Shown here piece by piece: positions 12,591 to 23,076 of a stretch of 64,000 bases of DNA. The DNA is from Epiperipatus broadwayi (taxonomy: Eukaryota > Onychophora > Udeonychophora > Euonychophora > Peripatidae), in assembly GCA_028023455.1 (NCBI GenBank), contig JAQFVV010000020.1, forward strand, positions 10,762,385-10,826,384. The letters run 5' to 3'. The first letter of the stretch is position 1; every line of letters begins with the position of its first letter. Both the position numbers and the translations under genes were made by a program. Under the pieces are notes generated by a model that saw only the letters and a program-made list of their open reading frames with translations, did not search any database and was not told where the DNA came from.

Positions 12591-15272
12591 AAATAGCATT
12601 TGTAGTTACTATTTCTGTCATTAGAATAAAAATTTACTTACAAATATTCAATTTTATGCTAATCTATTCTATAATATATAAAATAACATATTAAGTAAAA
12701 TTAGGTAGTTTGTGGTCTTGTCCATAGTCTCTATGCTTTTGGCTAAACCTATGAGCTACAACAGTAACACTAATAGAAATATTAAAAAGTTGAAACTGAA
12801 GTCTGAAGGACAATCTTTCAACAGAAAATAGTGCATATAGTTATTTTTTAAAGATTGTACCTTATTTCCAACATTTTAGGATTGATGGTATACTAAATTT
12901 GGAAATTCAACCAGTGCTGTGAAATTTTTTTTTGCTGTATAATTAATACAGGGCACTTAGTTTGATCATCATCATCAATTTAAAACCATGTGTGTGATTC
13001 CATGTAGTAAAATTAAATATATTTGTAGTATCCATTTATGTTTATAAATATTAAAACTGAAATCCAGAAAACTGATAGATTTATGGATGATAAACATTAG
13101 CATTAAACACCTTTTATCTACTCTGAATTTAGAACATACCAAGTTTAATAGTTATCCAAGTATAATGTATCCAAGTAATATTTTTGTATAGTTGATAATC
13201 CAACAAAAGGCTATCTTATAGTTTAATTTTTTATCATTTCTTTTTTTAATTTTGTGTGCACATTCCTAGTCCTCTCATTGCATTTTTGCATCAAAAAGGT
13301 GTTTTACTATTGGCCTGTTTTATCCTTCTTTTCTCAAGTTATCTCTGATTGCTCTATGAACATACATATGATTATAGACATCAGCAAAAAGCTAACACAA
13401 AAGGAAAATTAATGAAAAAGACAAATCAATTAATTTCAATTTATTATATATATAAAAAAAACTTAGTGGCTTTTCTTAAATTTGCAGAATTGCTTTCACA
13501 ATAAACTTTTCATTTCAAAAGCATTTTAAACAAAAATTTTATAATACAATTAACAGCAATAATGAGGCACGACTGTAAAATGCATAACACTTTCAATTTG
13601 TTAGTATCTATGATTAATGCAACAATGAATGCATGAGACTCAATCATGGCATATAGAAACAGCTGAAAGAGTTTATATGCATATGTTAATTTACCAATGC
13701 TATTTTTTAAAATTTTCTATTTAATATATATTTTTTCCAAATTGAAACAATAAATGTGATCATGTGGATACAATATATTTATTTTCTTGCAAATAAAAAA
13801 TAGCTATAAATATTTTTATAAATGATTAAAATAAGATTTATCAATAACCTTTATTTAAAATTAGAATAATTAGAAGATAAAGCAAGCTGAATTTATTACT
13901 ATTTTGTATTTTTGTTATGAATACTTTTTAAACCAATCTGTACTGTAATGATGTCCAATGTATATACGTCAAACTTCTTTTAAAATACTAACAACTACTG
14001 ACATATATATATATACTTGTATATAAGATTTCTAGTTTGATAATTACTAGTACAATTTATTTCAATAGTAAGGAAACTATACCTCTCTATTGTTTAATAT
14101 ATATTCCTTTTATTATTATTAATAACAATAATTCAATTTTTTAAATTATTGCATTCTATAGAGAGATATATAAACCTAATTACAAAACACATTAATAAAT
14201 AAATAAAAACAATAGTATAAGATGTAAGATCGCACATATACTTATGCATACTTTTACATATAAAATATCAATTCATATGCAAATTTGAATACATTTATGC
14301 AGTCTTTCCTAAGCATATTAAAATTGATTATATCCATTTAATTACATTTTTATTTCATTCACAATTAAATGATGAACATCAACATAATAATAAAAGGCAT
14401 TAAATAACTTCATAAGCCTAAAGAATGCAAATCTCATAATTATTTCCAAATTTTGAAATGTAAAATATCTTACCATACTGCAAACACATGATAGTAAGAA
14501 ATTTCACTAATGCAGTTTGCTAGTTAATTTGTCCTTTTAACTACTTTTTTTTTGAGAAACAAAATATAGAGATTTTGCAATATTTTTAAAGAAATATGAG
14601 CAGACTTATACAGTGCTTCAAATTTTGCATTAAAATAACATAAATTTCGTTTGTACTACATCTTATATTCTATTGTGAGATTGATTATCAGTTTAATAAT
14701 ACTTTGTTTAGAGTAGTAATAGTAAAGATATAAAAAGGAGTTTATAAGTTACTCTATTAGGAAATTACTCCTCTAAATACACACCCCACAAATTTAAATA
14801 TTTAGAATACAAATGTTATCGATGAATAATAACTTAGTAACAGAAACAATCTTTCTATATTCACTTACTCTCAAAATATTATTTCTTTTTAAATATAATT
14901 AAATAATATGGAATTTGTTTTTACTGAAAAAGCAATCATTTTCATTTTGCCTTTATGGCATCCCATAATTCAAATAAACTGATGCTATTTTGTTGATAAT
15001 CACAATCATTAGATTTTAATGTATTTATAAGTCTTAATATCACCGAAGCATAAAATACAGCAGTCAAATATACAATCATTCACATCATAAGTATACATAT
15101 TGAATGAAAATGGCCCCAAAACACATTCATGAAGAAACACTTGTATTGTTAAAATATTAATCTGATTCCCAATACAAAATATTTAATAAAATAAGTTCAT
15201 TTGTCGGAAAAAAGATGTAAACAAATCTGACCACCATTTAGTTAATCACAGATAATTGTAATTTAGCAATAA
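12591..15272. other. AT-rich stretch
   Basis: AT microsatellites near 13446, 14005 and 14100 and long A/T runs; no gene or structured repeat recognised. Confidence 0.5.
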
Positions 15273-15416
15273 GTATAGATGTGAGATGAATGAAATAAGA
15301 AAGTGTGTAGGGGTAATGTGGAGAAGAGAAGCTAAAGATCAGAGAAGATGAACTGAACTTGGAGAGACCTTCATCCTGCAGTGGATTAATAATGGTCAAT
15401 GATGATAATGATAGAT
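15273..15416 (+). pseudogene. RTE-like LINE 3' end, copy R2
   Basis: Plus-strand copy of the same LINE terminus as R1: RCEMNEIRKCVGVMWRRE, AKDQRR then stop, and TFILQWINNG before an interrupted GATGATAATGAT tail. Truncated 5' at ~15273, with an in-frame stop in place of a conserved Trp. Non-functional. Confidence 0.82.
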
Positions 15417-16287
15417 GGGGCATTCTTTTTCAAACACTTTAAAGAAGTGAACAAAGCATATCAACTTGATTTTGAATTTCAATAGCATATGACTTAACAA
15501 TATTATGTATCATGTTTATAATAATACATCTGATTTTCAAAACCCTTGCTAATATTCTGTAGTAAATAGATTCATATACAATCATTTCAAATATTTTAAT
15601 TGAAACCAATAAAACCAGATCTGTAATTTTCAAATCTATCTTTACGACTATTCTTATATATAAAACTGTTTTAGTAATTTTCTATGTCCTACAAAAAAGT
15701 GATTTTTGGGTAGAAAGATTAAAAACGAAATGTACAAATGCCAGAATATCCACACAATCTTTATAAATAAATGTAGTTATCCCATTGAAATAAATGAAGA
15801 TTTATTTTTTAGTCTACAAAATGTTGGTGCCATTTGAAGATTAAATTTTACATAAAAACAGAAATAGTAATATAAGCCAGAGAAATCATATGAATAATTA
15901 GAAGATTGAATATTATTGCAAAAAGAAAAAAAAAATCTGCAAAAGAAATAAATATTAACAAAGGGTTTGTTACTGTGATTGTTGCTTTTGTACTCTTCAT
16001 CCCACTAATATCGGGACACTACCGGGTTATGCCCGAATAATCACATGACGTGCTCAGTCAGTTTTGCCTTCAGGCATCTGCTGAGGATTTAACATGACTG
16101 CAACCATATCTCTAGTTTACAAATAGCGTATCGTAAACAAATACTTCATACAACCAGCCATGTTAACTTTCAATGTGGATTCACAATGTGATTCCATAAA
16201 TTTACAAAAATCTTTGGAATTCCTATGCATATTATCTTACACTTCCAGTACATAATTTTTAAAATCAACCTGTGTCTAGTTGAGGCA
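15417..16287. other. AT-rich stretch with a GC-richer island
   Basis: 15990-16110 is distinctly richer in G+C (ATCGGGACACTACCGGG, then a self-complementary-looking CTTCAGGCATCTGCTGAGG). It contains no tRNA box, complete hammerhead core or reading frame that I can identify. Confidence 0.35.
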
Positions 16288-16395
16288 ATAGATTTTTTTT
16301 TTCATATGTCAAATGCATTGACTGGGAAGCGAACCCAGGCCGGCTGCTTGGAAGGCAGTTATGCTAACCACTAGGCCACCAATGCTTATAGATTT
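16288..16395 (-). mobile_element. tRNA-Gly-derived SINE, copy 3 (UCC-type)
   Basis: Body about 16296-16387. The minus strand reads AAGCATTGGTGGCCTAGTGG, then AACTGCCTTCCAAGCAGC and GGGTTCGCTTCCC. Loop CTTCCAA carries the UCC anticodon of tRNA-Gly. An 8-bp ATAGATTT lies at both edges (16288-16295, 16388-16395) as a candidate target duplication. Confidence 0.85.
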
Positions 16396-16631
16396 AAATT
16401 AAAAAAACAAAACAGAACATTATAAAATAATAAAGAATTTGTAGACTTAAACAATTTATTTATAGTTTATTAAAGAACCATGCAAACAAATTAAACATTC
16501 AATTCTCTTTCAAACCAACAAATTCAGATACCACAAAATTAATTATTTCATCAAATTTTATATTATTATTACTGCTATTACTACTAGTAGTAGCAGTAGC
16601 CTATAGTATGTAAAAGCATTTACCTGTACTT

Positions 16632-17010
16632 ATGATATCAAATAAAAGTTGTTTAAAAGTAGCAGCAGCAGCAACAACAACAATAACAGAAAGGGTACAT
16701 ATAATGAAGTTGTGGAAAAATAAATATGAAAAGAGTGATTATACAGAAAGTGAATTATTGGTTTTTATGCTGGGTTTGGGAAAAGATAAGGGGGATTTAG
16801 AATATAAAGGTTATAGAGTTGACAAAGATTATGTTGTGGAAATGGGATAGAGCAGATTATGGGTAAATTTAGAGTGGGGAATGTAAAATAAAGTGGCTAA
16901 CAGGTTTATCTGGGCATAATTGCTGAGATATTCTTGACTTCGTTTAAGGAGAAGCCATAATACATCACATCACATCAACAACAACGACAACAACAATAAT
17001 AATAATTTAT
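16632..17010 (+). pseudogene. Unclassified LINE-like 3' end with simple tail
   Basis: A 72-codon frame begins with an AGC/AAC microsatellite and continues TERVHIMKLWKNKYEKSDY and LEYKGYRVDKDYVVEMG. After the stop, the sequence GGAGAAGCCAT with CATCACATCACATC precedes a CAACAA/AATAAT tail (16977-17010). The same GAAGCCAT plus CATCACATCAC combination occurs in reverse at 63238-63290, which suggests a repeat terminus. A non-LTR element end with a simple-repeat tail is my best reading; the protein family is not recognised. Confidence 0.35.
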
Positions 17011-17800
17011 CCTGTAAACAACAAGTAATTAATAAATAATATAAAATCTATACAAGACAAATCTTAATGGAATAGTTTAAACAACAAGAAAATGAATTAA
17101 ATACACACAAAAGATTATTTAATATATTACAATCAATGATATACATTTTTGTAAAAGTTAAAAAGCTGCTGTCAGTTAAATTGAATAACTATTCTTGTAT
17201 AAATGTATTAAATAAAGGGATCTTTATAACTAAATTGTTTCAATTAGAAATCTTTGAAAAAATTTTCTAGTCATTTGATATTTAGCAGATAATCATATAT
17301 TTACAACAACAACAAAAAGAAACTCTCCTACAATATATATATATCAAGAATTACTCTATCCCTATAGTAGACATGCCAAAAATATGTATTGTATAATACC
17401 ATAAAACAAAGAAAATAGACATTTTTAAAAGCAGAACAGTTTTCCAAATAGAGACATCATAACAAAATACAATTTAATAACGAGAAATTTAAATATTAAT
17501 TAAAGCTCACTAAGGCAAAAATTTAGATAAATAGAAAAATATAATTTAGTTTATATAAATGAGAACAAAAAATATCAATTATCATTTGTCCAGTGTAATC
17601 TAAAATCAATATTTATATCTAGATAACAATAATTATTATTAACTAATAAGATATTAGTAAAAGTATTATTGCAATGCAAAAAATAATTATTATAAATAGT
17701 GGAGTCAAGAGGATACAAGGGTCACACTAAAATTATTGAGATAGGATGAAACTATATAAGCTAAACCCCAAAACTTTAAAGCAATCACAGCATTATTTTT
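17011..17800. other. AT-rich stretch
   Basis: A/T-rich and A-rich on the plus strand; nothing recognised. Confidence 0.5.
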
Positions 17801-18151
17801 CAACATCACTAAACATCACATGATTACCATTTCTTATGCTTACAACTATTATTATGGGTACTGAACTGAATTTAGACCTATATGACTATATAAGCTAATG
17901 AGTTTGGATTGAAAATATTATGTTTTCAATTTCATTCTCATAGTTTTGTAGTTAAATAGAGATAAAAGATGGCTGCTGGACGGTTGCATTAGATCCTAAG
18001 ATCTAGATGCAGCTCTCAGATACAAGGCTCCTCACTGATGAAGACCACAAGCCAGAAACTAGTCTGGGGATATTAGATGAGTAGGCATCCATTGATTACT
18101 CTGGTTTTCAGAGGGTGGCACTACTGCATGGAGAGTTTTGCCTGTTTTAAT
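17801..18151 (+). mobile_element. Family A repeat, copy A2
   Basis: Starts CATCACTAAACATCACATG, with the short block in the same orientation as in A1, and lacks the TATGGTTATTAAAG part. It carries hammerhead motif A2 and ends GGAGAGTTTTGCCTGTTTTAA. A dead mariner follows immediately and the reverse copy A3 lies ~1 kb on. Confidence 0.7.
18029..18070 (+). ncRNA. Hammerhead-like motif A2
   Basis: TCCTCA, CTGATGA, AGACCACAAGCCA, GAAA, ACTAGT, C, TGGGGA: same layout as A1. A G-to-A change breaks one helix II pair, so this copy is probably weaker. Confidence 0.5.
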
Positions 18152-18199
18152 CACAAATTTTTCATAGACAGAAAGCACCATACCTTTATAATGGAGCCA

Positions 18200-18800
18200 A
18201 AAAAAAAACAAAAACAAAACAATACTCTTATAGTAGTGTTGATCTCTCCTAAAATAAAATTGCAACAACATAAATTTTTTCTTTCTGAAATCAAAAAATA
18301 ATCAGAAATCATTTATTGTAAGCATCATGTGAGCAGGGTAGGTGTTTAATAATTCTGATGTTATTTTTCTTAAGAAAATTGAAAGCATTATGAGAAAATG
18401 CATTATGGTGATGGAACCTGTGTCAATCTTCTATCTTGCTAATTTAAAAGCTTTCACCAATCCTGTAATTAGGAAAAAAAGAGTATGCAGTACTTTTTTC
18501 ATTGAGCCCTGTATTTTCACAATGGTCAGCATTGGATTGTTTTTGAACACCCCTTTCTTGATGTATCAGCACATCGTAGAAAGAAATATAAATTTATCAA
18601 CTGTTGACTGCAATCATTAAGTATTTGCAAAGTTTGTTGACTGATTTCCATATACTCAGCTTTCTGCTTCTCCATCAATTGGTGTGGAACCCAATGTAAA
18701 ACAACCTTCAATTTCTTTATAAAAAAAATTATATACTGATGTGGATCCAATACCAAGGTTAGTGACTATCATTTGTTAGATACTGGTTGATGTCTGTTAT
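18200..18800 (-). pseudogene. Mariner-family transposase remnant
   Basis: Several frames on the minus strand line up in order with a mariner/Tc1-superfamily DD(D/E) transposase. About 18756-18526 gives LHWVPHQLMEKQKAEYMEIS, matching the conserved R-W-V-P-H-x-L-T-x-x-Q-K block after the DNA-binding domain. About 18492-18433 gives VLHTLFFLITGLVKAFKLAR, matching the K-V-M-x-x-x-F-F-x-x-x-G block. About 18386-18310 gives FNFLKKNNIRIIKHLPCSHD, matching the F-L-x-x-x-x-I-x-x-x-x-H-P-P-Y-S-P-D block. Frameshifts and stops separate the pieces, the first and second catalytic Asp regions are not intact, and H-P-P-Y-S-P-D is degraded. Inactive. Inverted termini were not identified. Confidence 0.8.
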
Positions 18801-19160
18801 CATTTCACAGAGACAGGGTGCATTCTTTTGGAATAACTGCTGTAGCAGGCTTTCCTGTATTTGTTGTCATGAAGTGAATTATGCTACCTTAAAAAATTCC
18901 CTAATCAAACTAAAGATAGTTCCCATGATAATGTTTCATCATCAAATGATAAATGTAATCACCATATACATACTTCTTCAAATAAACTAATTTTAAAATC
19001 ATAATGTGGTGATACACTCATTTCAGCTACATGACTTATAATGTTAAAGTGTCCCTCACACTATCAAAATATTAATGGTAGAGCTCAACTGCTGCTCATG
19101 TATTTATAATATATTGAATTAATGCATGCATAACTACAATTAATACACTCAATTATTTTA

Positions 19161-19395
19161 AATCAGGCAAAACTCTTTATATGTATTGCCACTCAGTGCA
19201 AGCCAGAGTAATCAATGGAAGCCAGAAGGCTTGTGCATAAAATCCCCAACTAATGCCTACTCATCCAATATCCTCAGACTAGTTTCTGGCTTGTAGCCTT
19301 CATCAATGAGTGCCAATATGTATAGAGAGTTTTGCCTGTTTTAATAACAGTTATAAGCAAGCATAAGAAATGGTGATCAGGTAATGTTTATTGGC
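19161..19395 (-). mobile_element. Family A repeat, copy A3, with inverted ends
   Basis: The minus-strand copy opens (plus-strand view) with AATCAGGCAAAACTCTTTAT and closes with TAGAGAGTTTTGCCTGTTTT at 19331-19355, giving terminal inverted repeats of about 25-30 bp around a compact unit. It then continues into AAGCATAAGAAATGGTGATC, the reversed short block. The internal ~200 bp seen in A1 and A4 is missing. Confidence 0.7.
19271..19312 (-). ncRNA. Hammerhead-like motif A3 (core mutated)
   Basis: Minus strand: CTCA, TTGATGA in place of CTGATGA, AGGCTACAAGCCA, GAAA, ACTAGT, C, TGAGGA. Loss of the first core C predicts poor or no cleavage. Confidence 0.45.
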
Positions 19396-19629
19396 TTAAA
19401 AATCAATGATTTTGTCAAATCTCAATAATTTGAGAGTAAACTTCATATAAAATTAATTTGTAAAAAAAAAATAATTGCTTTTGTTTTGTTTAAATTAAAT
19501 GATAAACAATTAAAAGCTAACTATTTTTAAAGAGTAAATCAATATTTTTTCAAAATAGACTATATGAAACTGCAGCACTGAGACAAAGAAATATTGTCTG
19601 CAAAAAAAAAAAAACCTTTGATTTTAAAT

Positions 19630-20730
19630 ATAGTGAACTCATATTTACATAAATTAAAAGTAAAAATAGAATCCAGGATTGAACCTTAATTAACTATTGT
19701 AAAATAATTAGTAACACCAGAAATGTTCACTGCCTGTTTATTATATTTTCAATAACTTACATCCAAGAAGCAAAAAGACTATGAAAAACATAAGAATATA
19801 GACATATAAGTAAAATTTTATCAGGTATAAAGTTAAATGCTTTAGATAAATCTAAATATATAGCAACATTTTTGCGATTATTACTCATGGATAATATCAA
19901 ATTGCACATTTGATTATAAAATACATCAAATGTCCTTCTACAAAACCATATTGATATTCAGACAATATATTATTTTTAAACAAAAAATACATTTTCTATT
20001 TAATGATTATGTTGCACTTCAATGCAAATTGGTGAAGTTATTTAACCACAATTTCTAATAGTTTATAAATCATACAAATAATAGAAATCAATCCACAAAT
20101 ATTAAAAATTGAATCACCTTTTGTTAAATAAGCATAATATTACAAACTATCAAACATCTGTGAAACAATCCAGCTCTTAAAGAAAGATTAAATTAAACAA
20201 GAATAAGCATGAAAACAAATTTATTTTTTTTTAAAGAATTTTCGGTGTTAAACTATCTAATTTAGTTAATAAACAATACTTAAACAATCAATCACATATG
20301 ACAATTGAAAAATCAATAACAATCATATATTAAAAAGAAAATTAAGGCAAGAAGAAGCAAATGAGAAATCTTAAATTGGTACCTTACCTATTTGTATCCA
20401 GAAGAAAAAAAATTAACCAAATTAGCAATATATTTTTTATGATTTTGAACTTTCAATAAATTAGGAGTTGTGCTTTTTAACTGAATGAAATTTTAATTTC
20501 CTGGTATCAGAATTAATTTTAGTATTTAATTTTTTGAAATTTGTTAAATTTCTTTGATTGCTCTTTTCTACAAATTATCAGTTATCCATGCTGAACATCT
20601 TCTGTTATTACTTGTAAAGATTTACAAATATCCCAAATTTTTAAAAATAGAGAACCAACATGATTCAAAGCTAAAATACTATCCTAGTTATGATTAGACA
20701 GGAATGTTTTTAATTTATCATGGAATAAAT
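19630..20730 (-). pseudogene. CR1/Jockey-type LINE reverse transcriptase remnant
   Basis: Minus-strand frames give, in order: CSAWITDNL (about 20603-20560), resembling the P-W-I-T-x-x-L block between endonuclease and RT; GDSIFNIC and ISIICMIYKLLEIVV (about 20125-20045), matching Y-R-P-I-S-x-L-x-x-x-x-K-x-x-E-K; NNILSEYQYGFVEGH (about 19985-19935), matching the Q-x-G-F-R-x-G-x-S block; AIYLDLSKAFNFIPDKILL (about 19880-19815), RT motif A with its catalytic Asp still present; then a frameshifted GSILDSIF, matching Q-G-S-I-L-G-P. Multiple stops and frameshifts make it inactive. The catalytic YxDD block was not located. The assignment as CR1/Jockey/L2 type rests on the L-D-L-S-K-A-F form of motif A. 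Confidence 0.8.
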
Positions 20731-20751
20731 TAACATATGAATGAACATTTA

Positions 20752-20822
20752 ACCAATAAACATCACATGATAAACATTCTTTATGAGTGGCACTACTATA
20801 TGGAGTTTTGCCTCTGCAAATG
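20752..20822 (+). mobile_element. Family A fragment A5
   Basis: CCAATAAACATCACATGAT is joined directly to GAGTGGCACTACTATATGG and AGTTTTGCCT, so only the two ends of the repeat remain, with the ribozyme and middle deleted. Confidence 0.6.
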
Positions 20823-21660
20823 AACATGTACCTGTTATCTATAGTTAAATAATTTTAACAGTTAGAAAATGATTCAATGTAAAAACTAAGTAAAAACAAT
20901 TCATAATTAAGATGCTGCATTACTCTGACAAATATGATCCAATATAAGTTACCAAAAGTGGCTCATAGGTGAAAAGATTGACTGACTAAAGCTGTAACTA
21001 TAGAATTAAAAAACAGCTAAATTCTATATTCATATCACTTATAAGTACTATTGAAGAAGAATGTAAATCAGATAACAGTACATCAAATTCAACAATAATA
21101 TTTAAAATGTCACTCATACATGACCTATATAAAAGCAATAGTAAAAAATAAATCAAATAAAACTCAAATTAATCAAAATATATTATTCAGTCAAATCTTA
21201 GAATATGGGAATTAAAATTAATATATATTTTTATAAAAATAAAAAAAACACTACATTTTTTAAATTAGTCTATGAATAAAGAATTACCATTCAGAATATA
21301 TAAATGGAAATTCAAGATCCAGTCAAAATTATATTAAAAAAAGCCCATAAAAAATTACTTATATAAGCTACCAATATCTCAAAATTAAATCTAATACTTT
21401 GTATATTTAAATAAATAAAATATTAAAAACAATTAAAATTTCATCTTAAAAAAAAAAAAAAACTGTTACAAGACCTCATTTTAGGAAATAACTTCATTTC
21501 ATTTTAAAATAAAATACATAGAGAATTAAAATCCTTCTTAATGTAAAATGAATCGTTCTGTACTAAATCAAACTTTAATATTCACAAATTTTTTGCTCAG
21601 TCAACTATAAAATATGCCTACTCTGAGAAATAAAACATTGATTTATAAAATTTCCTTTTC
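20823..21660. other. AT-rich stretch
   Basis: A/T-rich with a long A-run near 21448; no feature recognised. Confidence 0.5.
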
Positions 21661-21829
21661 TTAAAAATGATTTAATAGTAAAAATCAGTCATATATCACA
21701 TGACCTATATAGCTTGTATTACAAATATGTAATATATAAAGAGCCTGCTACTAGCTCTAAACAAGCTTTTTTTTTATGATAAATGCTACAAGAGAAAATA
21801 CATGAAGCTTTTATCTATGATGGTCCCCA

Positions 21830-21870
21830 TCCCCAGACCGGTTTCGAGCTATGGCTCTCATCAGTGAGGA
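21830..21870 (-). ncRNA. Type I hammerhead ribozyme B1 (best in window)
   Basis: Minus strand, 41 nt: TCCTCA (helix I), CTGATGA, GAGC-CATA-GCTC (four perfect pairs, four-base loop), GAAA, ACCGGT (loop-less palindromic helix III sharing the last A of GAAA), cleavage base C, TGGGGA (pairs with TCCTCA over six positions, one G-U). All conserved core residues are present. With no helix III loop, a monomer cannot close helix III; two copies in trans could pair. Confidence 0.85.
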
Positions 21871-22200
21871 GCTAGGACATAAGATTCAAAATATTAACTC
21901 AAGCCAAGCATTTATCTAATTCTTAAATATTAAGAAAAAGATCCAAATCTTCAGACACCTATATGTCTTCAAACTCAGCTCTTTAACCAAAGAAACTATA
22001 TTAGGGCTTTGGCTATATTAAATTGCTAAGCCTACTAATATATGGGATCTCTGAATTTAGTTCAGGCTCATATAGTTTCTTTGGTTAAAGAGCTGAGTTT
22101 GAAGACATGTAGGTGTCTGAAGATTTGGATCTTTTTCTTAATATTTAAGAATTAGATAAATGCTTGGCTTGAGTTAATATTTTGAATCTTATGTCCTAGC

Positions 22201-22241
22201 TCCTCACTGATGAGACCCATAGCTCGAAACCGGTCTGGGGA
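22201..22241 (+). ncRNA. Type I hammerhead ribozyme B2
   Basis: Mirror copy in the right arm: TCCTCA, CTGATGA, GACC-CATA-GCTC, GAAA, ACCGGT, C (22235), TGGGGA. It differs from B1 by one G-to-C change that turns a helix II G-C pair into C-C; everything else matches. Confidence 0.75.
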
Positions 22242-22358
22242 TGGGAACCATCATAGATAAAAGCTTCATGTATTTTCTCTTGTAGCATTTATCATAAAAA
22301 AAAGCTTGTTTAGAGCTAGTAGCAGGCTCTTTATATATTATATATTAAAAATGATTTA

Positions 22359-22927
22359 GCTATATTATGTAAATTAAAATGATTATCAACAAAATCTGAA
22401 ATACTCAATTTATATTTCATATAAAATACCTACCTGATTTATATTTCATATGATAAACATTTTCAATATCAAATCTTTCCATTATTTACATAATAAGTGA
22501 TGGCAAATCTTCATTTTTATAATAAGAAATTTCTTGTAATTTGATTTTTCAATCCAATCAAAAACATTCCATAAATTCAGTATTTAAAAGACTTCATTTC
22601 CATGTGTTTATACAAATTTGATTAACAAATTAATTCTTTATCATTTTTATCAACAGTTCTTGTGTACAGAATCAATATTTACCTGAAATATTACAACGGA
22701 CCAATATATATAATTTTAATTTGTCCAAGATATTTATCAAAATTGAATTTAAAGAATTCTTTTATTACATCTCTAGACCTGCTTCTAACTTTGTTCATGT
22801 GTATTGTAAACTTTTATCACATCCTATATATGATATAAAATTCCCATTTCTAGACAGCAATTCATAGCATATCATATATAAAGCCATTTTTATATATTTG
22901 CTTACAATAACTCCCCTCATATACATG
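22359..22927. other. AT-rich spacer
   Basis: No gene or RNA motif recognised between the family B palindrome and the family F repeat. Confidence 0.5.
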
Positions 22928-23076
22928 TTAATGCAATTTTTTTTAATGATTCCTTTATTTTCCTGACAGTTTCGACTGTCCTGCAGTCTTCATCAGAGCA
23001 ATCTCAATCTTCTCCAATTTTTAAAATAACTCATTCTTTTAAAATAAAGGAATCATTAAAAAATTTTTTGCATTAA
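22928..23076. mobile_element. Family F short inverted-repeat element
   Basis: 149 bp with terminal inverted repeats of about 34 bp: 22928-22961 (TTAATGCAATTTTT... TTTATTTT) against 23041-23076. The centre holds a hammerhead-like sequence on the minus strand. Size and ends resemble a MITE or a fold-back copy of a ribozyme-bearing repeat. A degraded relative lies at 46960-47070. Confidence 0.65.
22961..23000 (-). ncRNA. Hammerhead-like motif F1
   Basis: Minus strand: TGCT, CTGATGA, an extra A, GACTG-CAGGA-CAGTC (five perfect pairs), GAAA, CTGTC, AGGA. Core boxes are present and helix II is strong, but the unpaired A between core and helix II and a mismatch in helix I depart from the consensus. 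Confidence 0.45.

Larger units (their letters stand above)
21661..22358. mobile_element. Family B palindromic element with two hammerheads
   Basis: A near-perfect inverted repeat: left arm 21730-22001 (272 bp), right arm 22070-22340 (271 bp), spacer 22002-22069 (68 bp). The arms differ at only a handful of positions. A 14-bp direct repeat TTAAAAATGATTTA lies at 21661-21674 and 22345-22358 and is the likely target duplication, so the inserted unit would be 21675-22344. The extra left segment 21675-21729 (TCATATATCACATGAC) also precedes the related element at 36546. Each arm carries a hammerhead (21830-21870 minus, 22201-22241 plus). No protein is encoded. The inverted duplicated structure resembles Penelope-like elements with inverted terminal repeats, or a snap-back copy of a retrozyme-like unit. 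Confidence 0.85.

Noticed and set aside
18059-18620. Open frames of 70-92 codons on both strands
   Set aside because: They overlie family A copy A2 or the mariner relic in wrong frames.
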